From Myxococcus landrumus (GTDB taxonomy: Bacteria; Myxococcota; Myxococcia; Myxococcales; Myxococcaceae), in assembly GCF_017301635.1 (NCBI RefSeq), contig NZ_CP071091.1:9230501-9294500 (forward strand): a stretch of 64,000 nt of DNA. Direction: 5' to 3'. Shown piece by piece: positions 16,482 through 24,296 of this stretch (positions are counted from its first letter, which is position 1; each line of letters begins with the position of its first letter). Below the pieces are notes generated by a model. The model had not been told where the DNA came from. It did not search any database and was given only the letters and a program-made list of their open reading frames with translations. A program made the position numbers and the translations under genes.

Positions 16482-17300
16482 ATGTGGCCTTCCTCCCCAT
16501 GGCTCCTCGTCCCATTCCTGGCTCTGGCCCCTGTGTCGTCCGCGCTTGCCTCGTCTGGGGATGACTGGCTGGGCCCCGACAAGCCCAAGCATTTCGCGGC
16601 GTGTTTCGCGCTCGCGGGCGTGGGCTATGGCGCGGGAGCGCTCCTCTTCGAGTCACCCGAAGCGCGACTGTGGAGCGGCGCGGGCTTGTCGCTCGGGGTC
16701 GGTGTGGGAAAGGAACTGTACGACCTGGGGCGAGGGACCCGCTTCTCGCTCAAGGACCTGGCGTGGGACGCGGCGGGAGCGGCGACGGGGCTCGGGGTGG
16801 CGTGGCTCGTCGACCGGCTCGTGTTCGGACCGCCGTCAGCTCCTCGTGTGACTCGAGTCACCGGGTTGCGAGAGGCCCCGCTCGTCGGGCTCCTCCCGAG
16901 GGGACAGGAGGTCCTCGTCGGGACGCGCTCGCGCTTCGATGAGTCGCATCAGCTTCTCGCGCTGAAGGAGCGGATCCACCGTCATGAGCGCGCTGCCCTG
17001 TCGGGCGCCGCCTCCAGTGACGAGCACGGTGACCTGGTCGCGAGGGCATTGCCGCAGACAGCCCGTGGGCATGACGCGGACGTGGTCCGCCAGCCCTCGC
17101 TCGCTCAGCGTGCGTTGGAGCCAGCGGGGCAGCTCGATGCCTCCCGTCCGGGCGCCGCCGCGCATCAAACACTTGCGGCAGACGAGCACCTCGACGTCGT
17201 CGTCCCCACCACGTTCATCTCGCATCCATCCTCCGGGTCCGGGGGGCGGGGCACCGCGCTGGCGCGCCACGGTGCGGATGCGCCGCTGCGTGGCCGCTGA
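16482..17300 (+). CDS. YfiM/DUF2279-like membrane protein, ORF overrunning an opposing gene
   Basis: Residues 1-22 form a signal peptide. Residues ~30-118 resemble the YfiM/DUF2279 lipoprotein family (DKPKHFAACFALAGVGYG, SLGVGVGKELYDL, FSLKDLAWDAAGAATG), with two hydrophobic segments. Family members end at about this point. Here the frame continues another ~150 residues, to 17300, fully across the ferredoxin gene on the other strand, and that extension looks like antisense sequence. A one-base shift near 16845 would end the protein at a TGA around 16850. So the genuine product is probably ~120 aa and the tail is either a recent stop loss or a sequence error. Confidence 0.55.
   Translation: MWPSSPWLLVPFLALAPVSSALASSGDDWLGPDKPKHFAACFALAGVGYGAGALLFESPEARLWSGAGLSLGVGVGKELYDLGRGTRFSLKDLAWDAAGAATGLGVAWLVDRLVFGPPSAPRVTRVTGLREAPLVGLLPRGQEVLVGTRSRFDESHQLLALKERIHRHERAALSGAASSDEHGDLVARALPQTARGHDADVVRQPSLAQRALEPAGQLDASRPGAAAHQTLAADEHLDVVVPTTFISHPSSGSGGRGTALARHGADAPLRGR
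16836..17225 (-). CDS. (2Fe-2S) thioredoxin-like ferredoxin
   Basis: A 129-residue protein with the N-terminal pattern VEVLVCRKC and a second pair in PTGCLRQCPRDQVTVLV. Together these match thioredoxin-fold [2Fe-2S] ferredoxins (the (2Fe-2S) ferredoxin domain family, related to NuoE C-terminal and Shethna-type folds). It would act as a cytoplasmic electron carrier; the partner is not evident. The ATG at 17225 has GGAGG 4 bp upstream. Its whole length lies opposite the overrunning YfiM-like frame, and the strong Cys pattern makes this strand the credible coding one. A 14-bp perfect palindrome (GTGACTCGAGTCAC, 16848-16861) sits in its last codons. Confidence 0.75.
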   Translation of the reverse strand: MRDERGGDDDVEVLVCRKCLMRGGARTGGIELPRWLQRTLSERGLADHVRVMPTGCLRQCPRDQVTVLVTGGGARQGSALMTVDPLLQREKLMRLIEARARPDEDLLSPREEPDERGLSQPGDSSHTRS

Positions 17301-17556
17301 TGCGTGCTCGACATTCCCGGAGGGGCCGTCGTCCCGCTCCGTGAACAGTCCCAGACAGTCCCAAGGAGGTAGTCGTCGGCGTGGGGCCGCGCAGCCCGCG
17401 CCGGGACGTCCGAGGGGCAGGGGAGCGGCGAGGGGCCCGCTGACGCCCGTCTGATGGAAGCTGGAAGCGACGGTGGGGTGCGTCATCAAGACGCGCACGC
17501 CCTCTCGGAGTCCTGCTGATAGCGTGTCGTCCAGGCGCACACTCTCGGAGTCCCTC
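17226..17556. other. Intergenic region before the peroxidase gene
   Basis: 331 bp without a supported gene. It must contain divergent promoters for the ferredoxin (-) and the peroxidase (+). A short direct repeat, CAGTCCCA, recurs 9 bp apart near 17346-17365. No consensus promoter stands out. Confidence 0.4.
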
Positions 17557-18666
17557 ATGTCGCGAACCCGGTTCTACTCATTGCTCACGCTGGCCTCCTT
17601 GGGCGCGGGTGGGCTCGTGGCCTGTGAGCGGAAGCAGGAGCCGGTGGTCTCGCCCGGGGTGGTGGCCGAGGCGCCGAAGCCCCGCGCACCCAAGCCGCTG
17701 ACCCCCGACCAGCTCGCGCACTTCTTCCAGCCCGTGCCGCCCAGGAAGGACGCGAAGCCGGCGCCCAAGGACACACCTTCCCAGGTGGAGCTGGGCCGGA
17801 TGCTCTTCTTCGAGCCGCGCCTGTCGAAGAACCACGATGTCTCCTGCAACACCTGCCACGGCCTGGGCACCTACGGCGTGGACAACAAGGCGCTGTCGGA
17901 CGGGCACAAGGGACTGAAGGGCGCGCGCAACTCGCCCACGGTCTACAACGCGGCGGGACACATCGCGCAGTTCTGGGATGGGCGCGCGGACACGCTGGAG
18001 GCGCAGGCCACCGGGCCCATCCTCAATCCGGTGGAGATGGCCATGCCGGACGCGCGTCGGGTGGTGTCGACGCTGTCCTCCATGCCGGAGTACGTCGCGC
18101 GCTTCCGCGAGGCGTTCCCGGGTGAGAAGAAGCCGGTGTCGCTGGAGAACGCCGCGAAGGCGCTGGCCGCGTTCGAGCGGGGCCTCACCACCACGTCGCG
18201 CTTCGACCGGTTCGTCGCGGGGGAGCACTCCGCGCTGACGGAGACGGAGCAGCGGGGGCTCCAGCTCTTCGCGAACACGGGCTGCACCACGTGCCACAAC
18301 GGGCCCACGGTGGGCGGGCTGTCCTTCCAGCGGCTGGGGTTGGTGGAGGACTACCCGGGGCTGAAGGACGCGGGCCGGTTCGACGTGACGAAGAACGAGG
18401 ATGACCGGGGCAAGTTCCGGGTGCCCACGCTGCTCAACGTCGAGCGCACGGGACCGTACCTCCATGACGGCAGCGTGAGTGACTTGCCGACGATGGTCCG
18501 GTTGATGGCGCGCCATCAGCTCGCGAGGACGCTCACGGACGCGGAGGTGGATGACCTGGTGGCCTTCCTCAAGAGCCTCACCGGGGAGCTTCCGCCCGCG
18601 GAGCGCATCGCCGCGCCCGTGCTCCCGCCGAGTACGAAGAAGACTCCGAAGCCGGACCCGTCTTGA
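17557..18666 (+). CDS. Di-haem cytochrome c peroxidase (MauG/CcpA type) lipoprotein
   Basis: Periplasmic or membrane-anchored enzyme family that reduces H2O2 with electrons from small cytochromes, or oxidises protein side chains in the MauG branch. The 369 residues begin with a lipoprotein signal (lipobox L-V-A-C). Two c-haem sites are CNTCH (Cys97) and CTTCH (Cys243), in the spacing expected for the family. The region between holds the FWDGRADTLEAQA segment common to MauG-type proteins. The ATG at 17557 follows a GGAG. The small membrane protein gene starts 42 bp downstream and is probably in the same operon. Confidence 0.88.
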   Translation: MSRTRFYSLLTLASLGAGGLVACERKQEPVVSPGVVAEAPKPRAPKPLTPDQLAHFFQPVPPRKDAKPAPKDTPSQVELGRMLFFEPRLSKNHDVSCNTCHGLGTYGVDNKALSDGHKGLKGARNSPTVYNAAGHIAQFWDGRADTLEAQATGPILNPVEMAMPDARRVVSTLSSMPEYVARFREAFPGEKKPVSLENAAKALAAFERGLTTTSRFDRFVAGEHSALTETEQRGLQLFANTGCTTCHNGPTVGGLSFQRLGLVEDYPGLKDAGRFDVTKNEDDRGKFRVPTLLNVERTGPYLHDGSVSDLPTMVRLMARHQLARTLTDAEVDDLVAFLKSLTGELPPAERIAAPVLPPSTKKTPKPDPS

Positions 18667-18708
18667 AACGTGCTTCCCGCCGTACCCGTTGGTAAACCGC
18701 GAGGCCTC

Positions 18709-19107
18709 ATGGAACGAATCTTCTTCAGTGCCCACTCCGGACTCCGCTACCTGGTGCTGCTCGCGGGCGTGCTGGCCATTGCCTATTTCGCCTTCGGGCT
18801 CGCCACGAAGCGCCCGTTCGACAAGGGCGGCCGCATCCTGGGCGCGTCCTTCGCGGGCCTGCTGCACCTCCAGGTGCTGCTGGGCATCCTCGTGCTGGTG
18901 ACGCGCTTCTACTACCCGGCGCTGATTGGCCACATCGTGATGATGGTGGCGGCCGCGGGCGTGGCGCAGGCGCTCATCTCGGTCAATCGCCGCAAGGCGC
19001 AGCCGGGCTACGGGCTCCCCCTGGCGGGCGTGGGGCTCGCGGTGCTCTTCATCATCGGTGGCATCATGGCCATTGGCCGTGGCGTGTTCTCCTCCACCGT
19101 GATGTGA
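18709..19107 (+). CDS. Small four-helix membrane protein, unknown
   Basis: 132 residues with about four transmembrane helices (LRYLVLLAGVLAIAYFAFGL, LLHLQVLLGILVLV, IGHIVMMVAAAGVAQALI, LAGVGLAVLFIIGGIMAIG). Several histidines sit at helix ends (AHSGLRY, LLHLQ, IGHIV), which could bind haem or metal, but no family is recognised with certainty. The ATG at 18709 follows GAGG. Position directly after a di-haem peroxidase suggests a membrane partner in electron transfer; this is inference. Confidence 0.7.
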   Translation: MERIFFSAHSGLRYLVLLAGVLAIAYFAFGLATKRPFDKGGRILGASFAGLLHLQVLLGILVLVTRFYYPALIGHIVMMVAAAGVAQALISVNRRKAQPGYGLPLAGVGLAVLFIIGGIMAIGRGVFSSTVM

Positions 19108-19150
19108 GCTTCATCCACGCGGGTCGAGCCCTGGGCTCCCCGCGACGCCC

Positions 19151-20035
19151 ATGACGCGAGCGACCCAAGAGTCCATGACGACGGCGGCGTGGCAGGGCGT
19201 GGGCATGGTCCTCTACTGGCAGCCGCAGTTGGATGCGGGCGAGCATCACCACTCCTCGCTCCAACTGCTCATGCCCCTGGGGCGCGGGGGCATCCGGGGG
19301 CACTGGCGGACCGCGGGGCGGCCCGTGGATCTCCGCCTGACTTGCGACGAGGTCGGTGTCGTCGGCTCCGACCTGCCGCATGCCTTCGCATGGAGCGGAG
19401 GCACCCAGGTGGTGTCCTTCTTCCTCGACCCGCGACGACTGGCGTCGCTCCACGGAGAGCCCTCCACGGAAGACGCCCTGCGGCGGCTGGGCCCCTCGAA
19501 GCTGCGCGACCCGCTGGTCCGCGAGCTGCTGCGCGCGAGCGATGAAGCCCTGCGCGAAGACCGCGGGCCTTCGCGAATCGAGGTGGAGACCCTGGCCACG
19601 GTGCTGGCCTCGCGGCTGTTGCGGCTCGATGGTCAGCGACATCGAGCCCGGAGCCTCTCGGGCGCGCTCGCACCCTGGCAGGTCCAGCGCGTCACGGACT
19701 TCGTGGAGGCACACCTGGAGGAGTCGCTCGGCCTGGAGTCCTTGGCCGCCGTGGTGGGCCTGAGCCCGTCGCACTTCTCGCGGAGCTTCAAGCGGGAGAC
19801 CGGCACCACGCCGCACCAGTTCGTCCTGGCTCGGAGGCTCGAGCGCGCGCGGGAGTTGCTCGTCACCACTGCCCTGCCACTCGCGGACATCGCGCAGCGC
19901 ATCGGCGTCTCGAGCCAGAGTCACTTCACGGCGCTGTTCCGCGCGCGCTTCTCCGTGACTCCCGCGCGCTTCCGCCGCGCCGAGGCCTCGCCACCGAAGC
20001 GCGGTTTCACGACAAAGAGGGTCGGAACCCGATAG
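19151..20035 (+). CDS. AraC family transcriptional regulator
   Basis: A 294-residue DNA-binding regulator. The N-terminal ~170 residues form a cupin-like sensor part (DAGEHHHSSLQLLMPLG, VGSDLPHAFAW). The C-terminal ~100 residues carry the double helix-turn-helix: LESLAAVVGLSPSHFSRSFK with GTTPHQFVLARRLERA, and LADIAQRIGVSSQSHFTALF. The ligand is unknown. The GNAT gene starts 34 bp downstream on the same strand and may be cotranscribed. An alternative start is the ATG at 19175. Confidence 0.85.
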   Translation: MTRATQESMTTAAWQGVGMVLYWQPQLDAGEHHHSSLQLLMPLGRGGIRGHWRTAGRPVDLRLTCDEVGVVGSDLPHAFAWSGGTQVVSFFLDPRRLASLHGEPSTEDALRRLGPSKLRDPLVRELLRASDEALREDRGPSRIEVETLATVLASRLLRLDGQRHRARSLSGALAPWQVQRVTDFVEAHLEESLGLESLAAVVGLSPSHFSRSFKRETGTTPHQFVLARRLERARELLVTTALPLADIAQRIGVSSQSHFTALFRARFSVTPARFRRAEASPPKRGFTTKRVGTR

Positions 20036-20069
20036 ACGCCGTCGCGTGCGGTGGACGAAGGTGTCGGGC

Positions 20070-20876
20070 ATGTCTCACGCATTCCTGTCTTCCCGTGTCA
20101 CCGTGGACGCGGCCCTGGCCCGTCGCATCGAGCGGGCCCAGGCCGAGCAGAATCGCAGCGCCACGCCCGTGCACGGAGTCCTCGAGGTCGCCGGAGGGCT
20201 GGCGCTCTTCAACGGCCCGGGCTCGCCGCTCACCCAGGCCATCGCGCTGGGACTCGACGGCCCCATCGACGCGGCGACGCTCGACCGCGTGGAGGCCCAC
20301 CTGGGTCAAGGGGGCGGTCCGGTGCCCATCGAGCTGACGCCGTTCTCGGACCCTTCGCTGGCCCAGGAGCTGGCGCGGCGTGGCTATCGCGTGGCGGAGT
20401 TCCAGCAGGTCCTCGCGCGCGCATTGCCCGGTGCCCCGTTCCCCGCGCACACCGCGGAGGTCCGCCCCATCCAGCCCGGCGAGGCGGAGCTGTTCTCGCG
20501 CACGGTGGGCCAGGGCTTCATGGGCCGCGAGGAGCTGACCGACGACGAGGCCACGCTGATGATATCCACCGCGACGATGCCCGGGACGACGTGCTTCCTC
20601 GCGTGGGTCGGCGGTGAGCCGGCGGGCGGTGGCACGGCGGCCGTACACGACGGCATCTCGACCTTGGCCGGCACGGGCGTGCGCGAGCGCTTCCGAGGCC
20701 AGGGCATCCAACAGGCGCTCATCACCACGCGATTGGAGTGGGCACTGCGCCACGGCTGCACGCTGGCCTCGACCAGCACGCACCCGGGCACGCCGTCCCA
20801 GCGCAACATGGAGCGATTGGGGTTCTTCGTCGCGTACCCCAAGCTGGTGATGGTGCGTGACGCGTCGAGCGTCTAG
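20070..20876 (+). CDS. GNAT family N-acetyltransferase
   Basis: A 268-residue acetyltransferase-fold protein. The C-terminal half has the acetyl-CoA-binding motif A region, GTGVRERFRGQGIQQALITT, and the following ASTSTHPGTPSQRNMERLGF block. The N-terminal half, with a second, degenerate GNAT-like lobe, is less conserved. The substrate is unknown. The ATG at 20070 (MSHAFLSS) was chosen over the ORF's earlier GTG because it sits after the AraC stop with GTGTCGGGC spacing. It shares a likely transcript with the AraC regulator. Confidence 0.8.
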   Translation: MSHAFLSSRVTVDAALARRIERAQAEQNRSATPVHGVLEVAGGLALFNGPGSPLTQAIALGLDGPIDAATLDRVEAHLGQGGGPVPIELTPFSDPSLAQELARRGYRVAEFQQVLARALPGAPFPAHTAEVRPIQPGEAELFSRTVGQGFMGREELTDDEATLMISTATMPGTTCFLAWVGGEPAGGGTAAVHDGISTLAGTGVRERFRGQGIQQALITTRLEWALRHGCTLASTSTHPGTPSQRNMERLGFFVAYPKLVMVRDASSV

Positions 20877-20880
20877 CTGG

Positions 20881-21495
20881 CTTCAGGCGAGCAGTTCGCG
20901 GTGGCGGTGGCCATGCCTCTGGCGAGGGACGCCTGGGTGGCGCGCGCGCCCGAGCCCCATCTTCGAGTCGGAGTCCTTCTACGGGAAAGTGAGGATCTTC
21001 CGCTCGCAGGACGACGACGGTGACGAGAAGCTGGAGTTCATGCCGTCGCGGGACTCCGTGCACTCCACCGTCTACCCGGGCCGGCCGTTGAAGGACCAGT
21101 TCACCACGGCCTACGCGAACGTGAGGCTCGCGCGCGGGGCAAATCGCTACGGCTCTACGCGGAGGTAGGGGCGTCCGGGGTCGCCGTCGTACGGCGGTTA
21201 CCGCGCGTTCATGAAGGGCGCGGGTGGGGATGCCTACTGCAAGGAGGTGCTGGCGTGGGTGGAGCAGGCGCCTGCCGAGACGATGTTCGTGGACCTGGCG
21301 CGCTACCTCCACACGCGTGTCATCCGCGACTGTGACCGCGTCTTCGGTCCGGGGGCAAACGACGCGCCAGACGCCTGGACGACCGAGGGAGCCTTCCGCC
21401 TCTACGTCACGGGCGCGCTCCTGGTGGATGACAACCAGGGCGCGAAGGCGGTGCCGGCGCTGTCGGAGTTGCTCCGGGCCCAAGTGTCGCTCTGA
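20881..21495 (+). pseudogene. Broken gene with in-frame stop and frameshifts
   Basis: A real-looking protein sequence is broken up here. From about 20955 one frame reads ESFYGKVRIFRSQDDDGDEK and continues through YPGRPLKDQFTTAYANVRL. Near 21135 sense passes to another frame (KSLRLYAEVGASGVAVV), while the first frame hits TAG at 21166-21168. From 21211 the first frame again reads sensibly (YCKEVLAWVEQAPAETMFVD) to a TGA at 21493-21495. No good start codon is present. I read it as one decayed gene for a protein of roughly 200 residues. Its family is not recognised. Confidence 0.55.
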
Positions 21496-21542
21496 GCCCG
21501 GGGCCCACGCGGGGCGGGCCTTGGTACTTCATCCGGGCGCTC

Positions 21543-21731
21543 CGGCGCCCTTCTGACTTCGAATGTCGTGCAGTGGATTTCTCCCGTGTGAAGGTGGCAC
21601 GCCTCGTAGTCATCGACAAAGGTGATGGTGTTTCCGGATGGCTGGAGCGCACTTGTGATGTGTTTCTCGAAGCCGCAACTGGCAGAGGGTTGCAGTGCCG
21701 AGTCCGGGCCCAAAGGTCTGGGAATGCTGTT
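21543..21731 (-). pseudogene. Fragment resembling C-terminus of protein-arginine deiminase
   Basis: On the minus strand the segment NSIPRPLGP...FEKHITSAL...NTITFVDDYEACHLHTGEIHC is found. Its pattern (N-x-FGP-like turn, FE, FVDD, YH-like, GE[IV]HC) matches the end of the protein-arginine deiminase catalytic domain, where the Cys of GEVHCGTN is the nucleophile. Here HC is followed by TTFEVRR, so the GTN part is lost. There is no matching upstream domain; before it the strand is open but unrelated. The rest of 21496-21833 holds no supported gene. Resemblance is by eye only. Confidence 0.45.
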
Positions 21732-21833
21732 GGGAGTTCGCGAGGTGCCGAGCGCGGCATGGCCTCCGTGGCGGAATCCCCAAGCCGACGGTTCCATTGC
21801 CGTGAAGTTTCACCATCGATGTATCCTGCCTCG

Positions 21834-23339
21834 ATGGCCAGGATGAAGAGCCCACCGAGCCCACCGAGCCCGCCGAGGTTCGCCGAGGCCAGGCAGAAGG
21901 TCGCCGAATGCATGGAGCTCAAGTCGCCCACGAAGCGGCTGGAGACTCTCGAGTGGCTGGCCGCGCTCGAGCCGGCGCTGCGCAAGCGGCTGCGCTATCC
22001 GAACGGCGGTGGCACCTTCGATCCCGCGTCGGAGATGGCTCGCACGCGTTTCGACATCGCGCTCTCGCTCTTCGCGAAAGAGGACCGCGTGTACTGGTCG
22101 CAGCACGACCCCGCTGCGTTTCCTTTCATCCCGAACACGTCGCTCGGCGACGCCTGGGCCCCGGCGCAGAGAGCCATCGAAGCCGCGACGAAGCGCTGGC
22201 GCGCGAAGGCGGCCCTCGCACGGCCGGATTACTCGGAAGCGAAGCGTCTGCTTGAAGCACTCTTTGCCGACAAGCAGGCCCATTATCGGCGGGACGTGAC
22301 GCAGGTTCTCGCCGTCATCGCGCTGCGCGAGGATGAGCCGAAGCAGGTGTTCGCGCGCATCGGAGTCAAGCGGGGCGACATTCCGACCGACTATGCGCTG
22401 TATGCAGGTGCTGCCTATCTCGCGCTCGGCGACGTGAAGCGGGCACTCGCCTGTTACAACGGGAGCGTCGTGAACCAAGGCTTCCTCGCGGAGGCGCGGG
22501 GCGACTTCGCGGAGGCGCAGTGTCTGTATCGCGAAGGACTCGAAGCAGGTTGGCACGCGGTGCGTCCTTACGCGAAGCTGCGCGTCGCACGCCTTGAGCA
22601 GCGCCTCGGCAAACGCGAGCTCGAACGCCTGCGTGCCGAAGACACCGGCGACAAGGTCGTCATCACCACGCTGGACGACTTCTACGCGCGCTTCGCCGAC
22701 ATCGCCGACGCGCTCCGCCAAGAAGGTGGCGTGCGCGCGCCGAAGAAGCCGCTGCCCGAAGCCGACATCGACAAGCTGCGACTATCGATGACCCGCCACG
22801 GCAAGAGCGAAGGCGTTCCCGTGCCCGAAAGCGTCAAGACGATCCTCCGCTACGACTGCGACTTCTCGCTGTTCAAGGATGCGCAGCCGCTCTTGGCACC
22901 GCTGCTCCGCGCGAAGGGGGTCGTGCCATCGGCCGACGTCGAGAAGCTCGTGCGCGCCGCGGTGAAGCAAGACGACACGATGGGCCTGCGTGCGCTGGCG
23001 AAGCTGCCGAAGGACGTGCCCGTTTGGAACTCCGCCGCCGACCTGCCCGCGTGCATCGAACTCGCGAGCCCCGGCGATCAGAAGCTGTTCCTCTACGTCG
23101 GCGAAGGCACCGCGGACGAGCACGGCGAGTACCCCATGGCGCGCTTCGACGACCAACCCGAGTTGTGGGTCAGCGAAGCATCGCTCATTCACTACGTGCT
23201 GGAGCAGGCCAGGTCCGTCGTCCATTGCACGCTCAATTTCGCCAAACCGCTGAAGGCCGCGAAGAAGCGCAATGCGAAGCACCGCGAAGGCTGGGGTGAG
23301 CATCCGGAAGTCACCGCCACGCTGAAGCGAGTCGGCTAG
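21834..23339 (+). CDS. TPR-like protein with SUKH/SMI1-like C-terminal domain
   Basis: A 501-residue cytoplasmic protein. After a Ser/Pro-rich start (SPPSPPSPP, from a 9-bp tandem repeat) come helical, TPR-like segments to ~residue 270 (YALYAGAAYLALGDVKRALA). The C-terminal ~200 residues include VPVPESVKTILRYD and GDQKLFLYVGEGTADEHGEY, resembling the SUKH (SMI1/KNR4) fold that often occurs in immunity proteins of toxin systems. Codon use is foreign: in 22622-22845 all six Glu codons are GAA, whereas neighbours prefer GAG. The start at 21834 lacks a strong ribosome site; 21843 is an alternative. No toxin gene lies adjacent. Confidence 0.6.
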   Translation: MARMKSPPSPPSPPRFAEARQKVAECMELKSPTKRLETLEWLAALEPALRKRLRYPNGGGTFDPASEMARTRFDIALSLFAKEDRVYWSQHDPAAFPFIPNTSLGDAWAPAQRAIEAATKRWRAKAALARPDYSEAKRLLEALFADKQAHYRRDVTQVLAVIALREDEPKQVFARIGVKRGDIPTDYALYAGAAYLALGDVKRALACYNGSVVNQGFLAEARGDFAEAQCLYREGLEAGWHAVRPYAKLRVARLEQRLGKRELERLRAEDTGDKVVITTLDDFYARFADIADALRQEGGVRAPKKPLPEADIDKLRLSMTRHGKSEGVPVPESVKTILRYDCDFSLFKDAQPLLAPLLRAKGVVPSADVEKLVRAAVKQDDTMGLRALAKLPKDVPVWNSAADLPACIELASPGDQKLFLYVGEGTADEHGEYPMARFDDQPELWVSEASLIHYVLEQARSVVHCTLNFAKPLKAAKKRNAKHREGWGEHPEVTATLKRVG

Positions 23340-23545
23340 ACCGAAGTTTGTGATTCGCGAACTGGTTGGAGAGCAAGCGGGCGCAGGAGGCGCGGGAAGA
23401 GAGCGCAGGGGCACCTCTCGTTCGGCTCTGTGTGCGCAGTGCTTTCGGCAGTCGAGGCAGCGGCACACGCCGACGCGGAACGGCCGTCCCGACGCGACGC
23501 CGCCGCACAGTCAGCCGCCGGTGAAGCGCTTGGGGCCTTCGACGC

Positions 23546-24100
23546 TCATCCCGCTTTGCGACGGAAGTGGAGCGCCTGCACGCCGGACTTGAACCGCTGC
23601 GTCGATAGGAGCTCGAGCTGCCGCGCACTCGACAGGCCATGAAACAACGTCGGTCCACGGCCACTGATGATGGGATGAACGACGAGGCGGTACTCGTCGA
23701 TGAGCCCCATCTCCTCGAGCGCAGCCGCGAGCTTGGGCGCTCCGACGAGGACACCCCGCTCGGTCTTCGCTTTCAGCGCCAGAATCGCCTCGCGAAGGTC
23801 ACCCTCCACCTTGATCGTGTTCTGCCACGGAAAGTCGCTCCGTGAGCCCGACACGACGTACTTCGCCTTCGCGTCGAGCTTCTGTGCCCACTCGCGCATC
23901 GCGCGCGGCGCCTTTTCGTCGCGGGCCACGGAGGGCCAGGCTCCCTCCATCAGCTCGTAGGTGTTGCGCCCGAAGAGCATCGCCCCGCTCTGCTCCATGA
24001 GCAGCCTCCAATAGTCGTGCAGCTCGTCGTCCACGATTCCCTGGGTGTGGTCGATGCACCCGTCCAAAGTCACGTTGAGACCGAAGGTGAGGAGGCCCAT
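23546..24100 (-). CDS. RibD/dihydrofolate reductase-like domain protein
   Basis: A 184-residue stand-alone RibD C-terminal/DHFR-like reductase domain. It starts MGLLTFGLNVTLDGCIDHTQ, and contains MLFGRNTYELMEGAWP, the NADPH-loop region GVLVGAPKLAAALEEMGLIDEY and the terminal LVVHPIISGRGPTLF, all in family order. Members are NADPH-dependent reductases of mostly unknown substrate. The ATG at 24100 was chosen because similarity begins there; the frame opens 66 bp earlier. Codon use is ordinary for the genome. The gap 23340-23545 shows no gene. Confidence 0.82.
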   Translation of the reverse strand: MGLLTFGLNVTLDGCIDHTQGIVDDELHDYWRLLMEQSGAMLFGRNTYELMEGAWPSVARDEKAPRAMREWAQKLDAKAKYVVSGSRSDFPWQNTIKVEGDLREAILALKAKTERGVLVGAPKLAAALEEMGLIDEYRLVVHPIISGRGPTLFHGLSSARQLELLSTQRFKSGVQALHFRRKAG

Positions 24101-24296
24101 GGCGTGGGACTCTACGAAAAACCCGCCTGGTGCACAGCAGTCCAATCCATCGACGCAATGCCCCATCGCGGACGATGGTCCACGCGATTCGTCGACCGGA
24201 TACGAGCTTCAGCAGGGCTCGGGGCGAAGCTCACAACTTCGCCCATCGCCTCCATGACACGGCGACCAGATGGGAGGGAGGCACAGGCGCGGAGCC

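Noticed and set aside
16848-16861. 14-bp perfect palindrome GTGACTCGAGTCAC
   Set aside because: It lies in the last codons of the ferredoxin gene and codes ordinary residues; there is no T-tract and no promoter nearby, so it is probably incidental.
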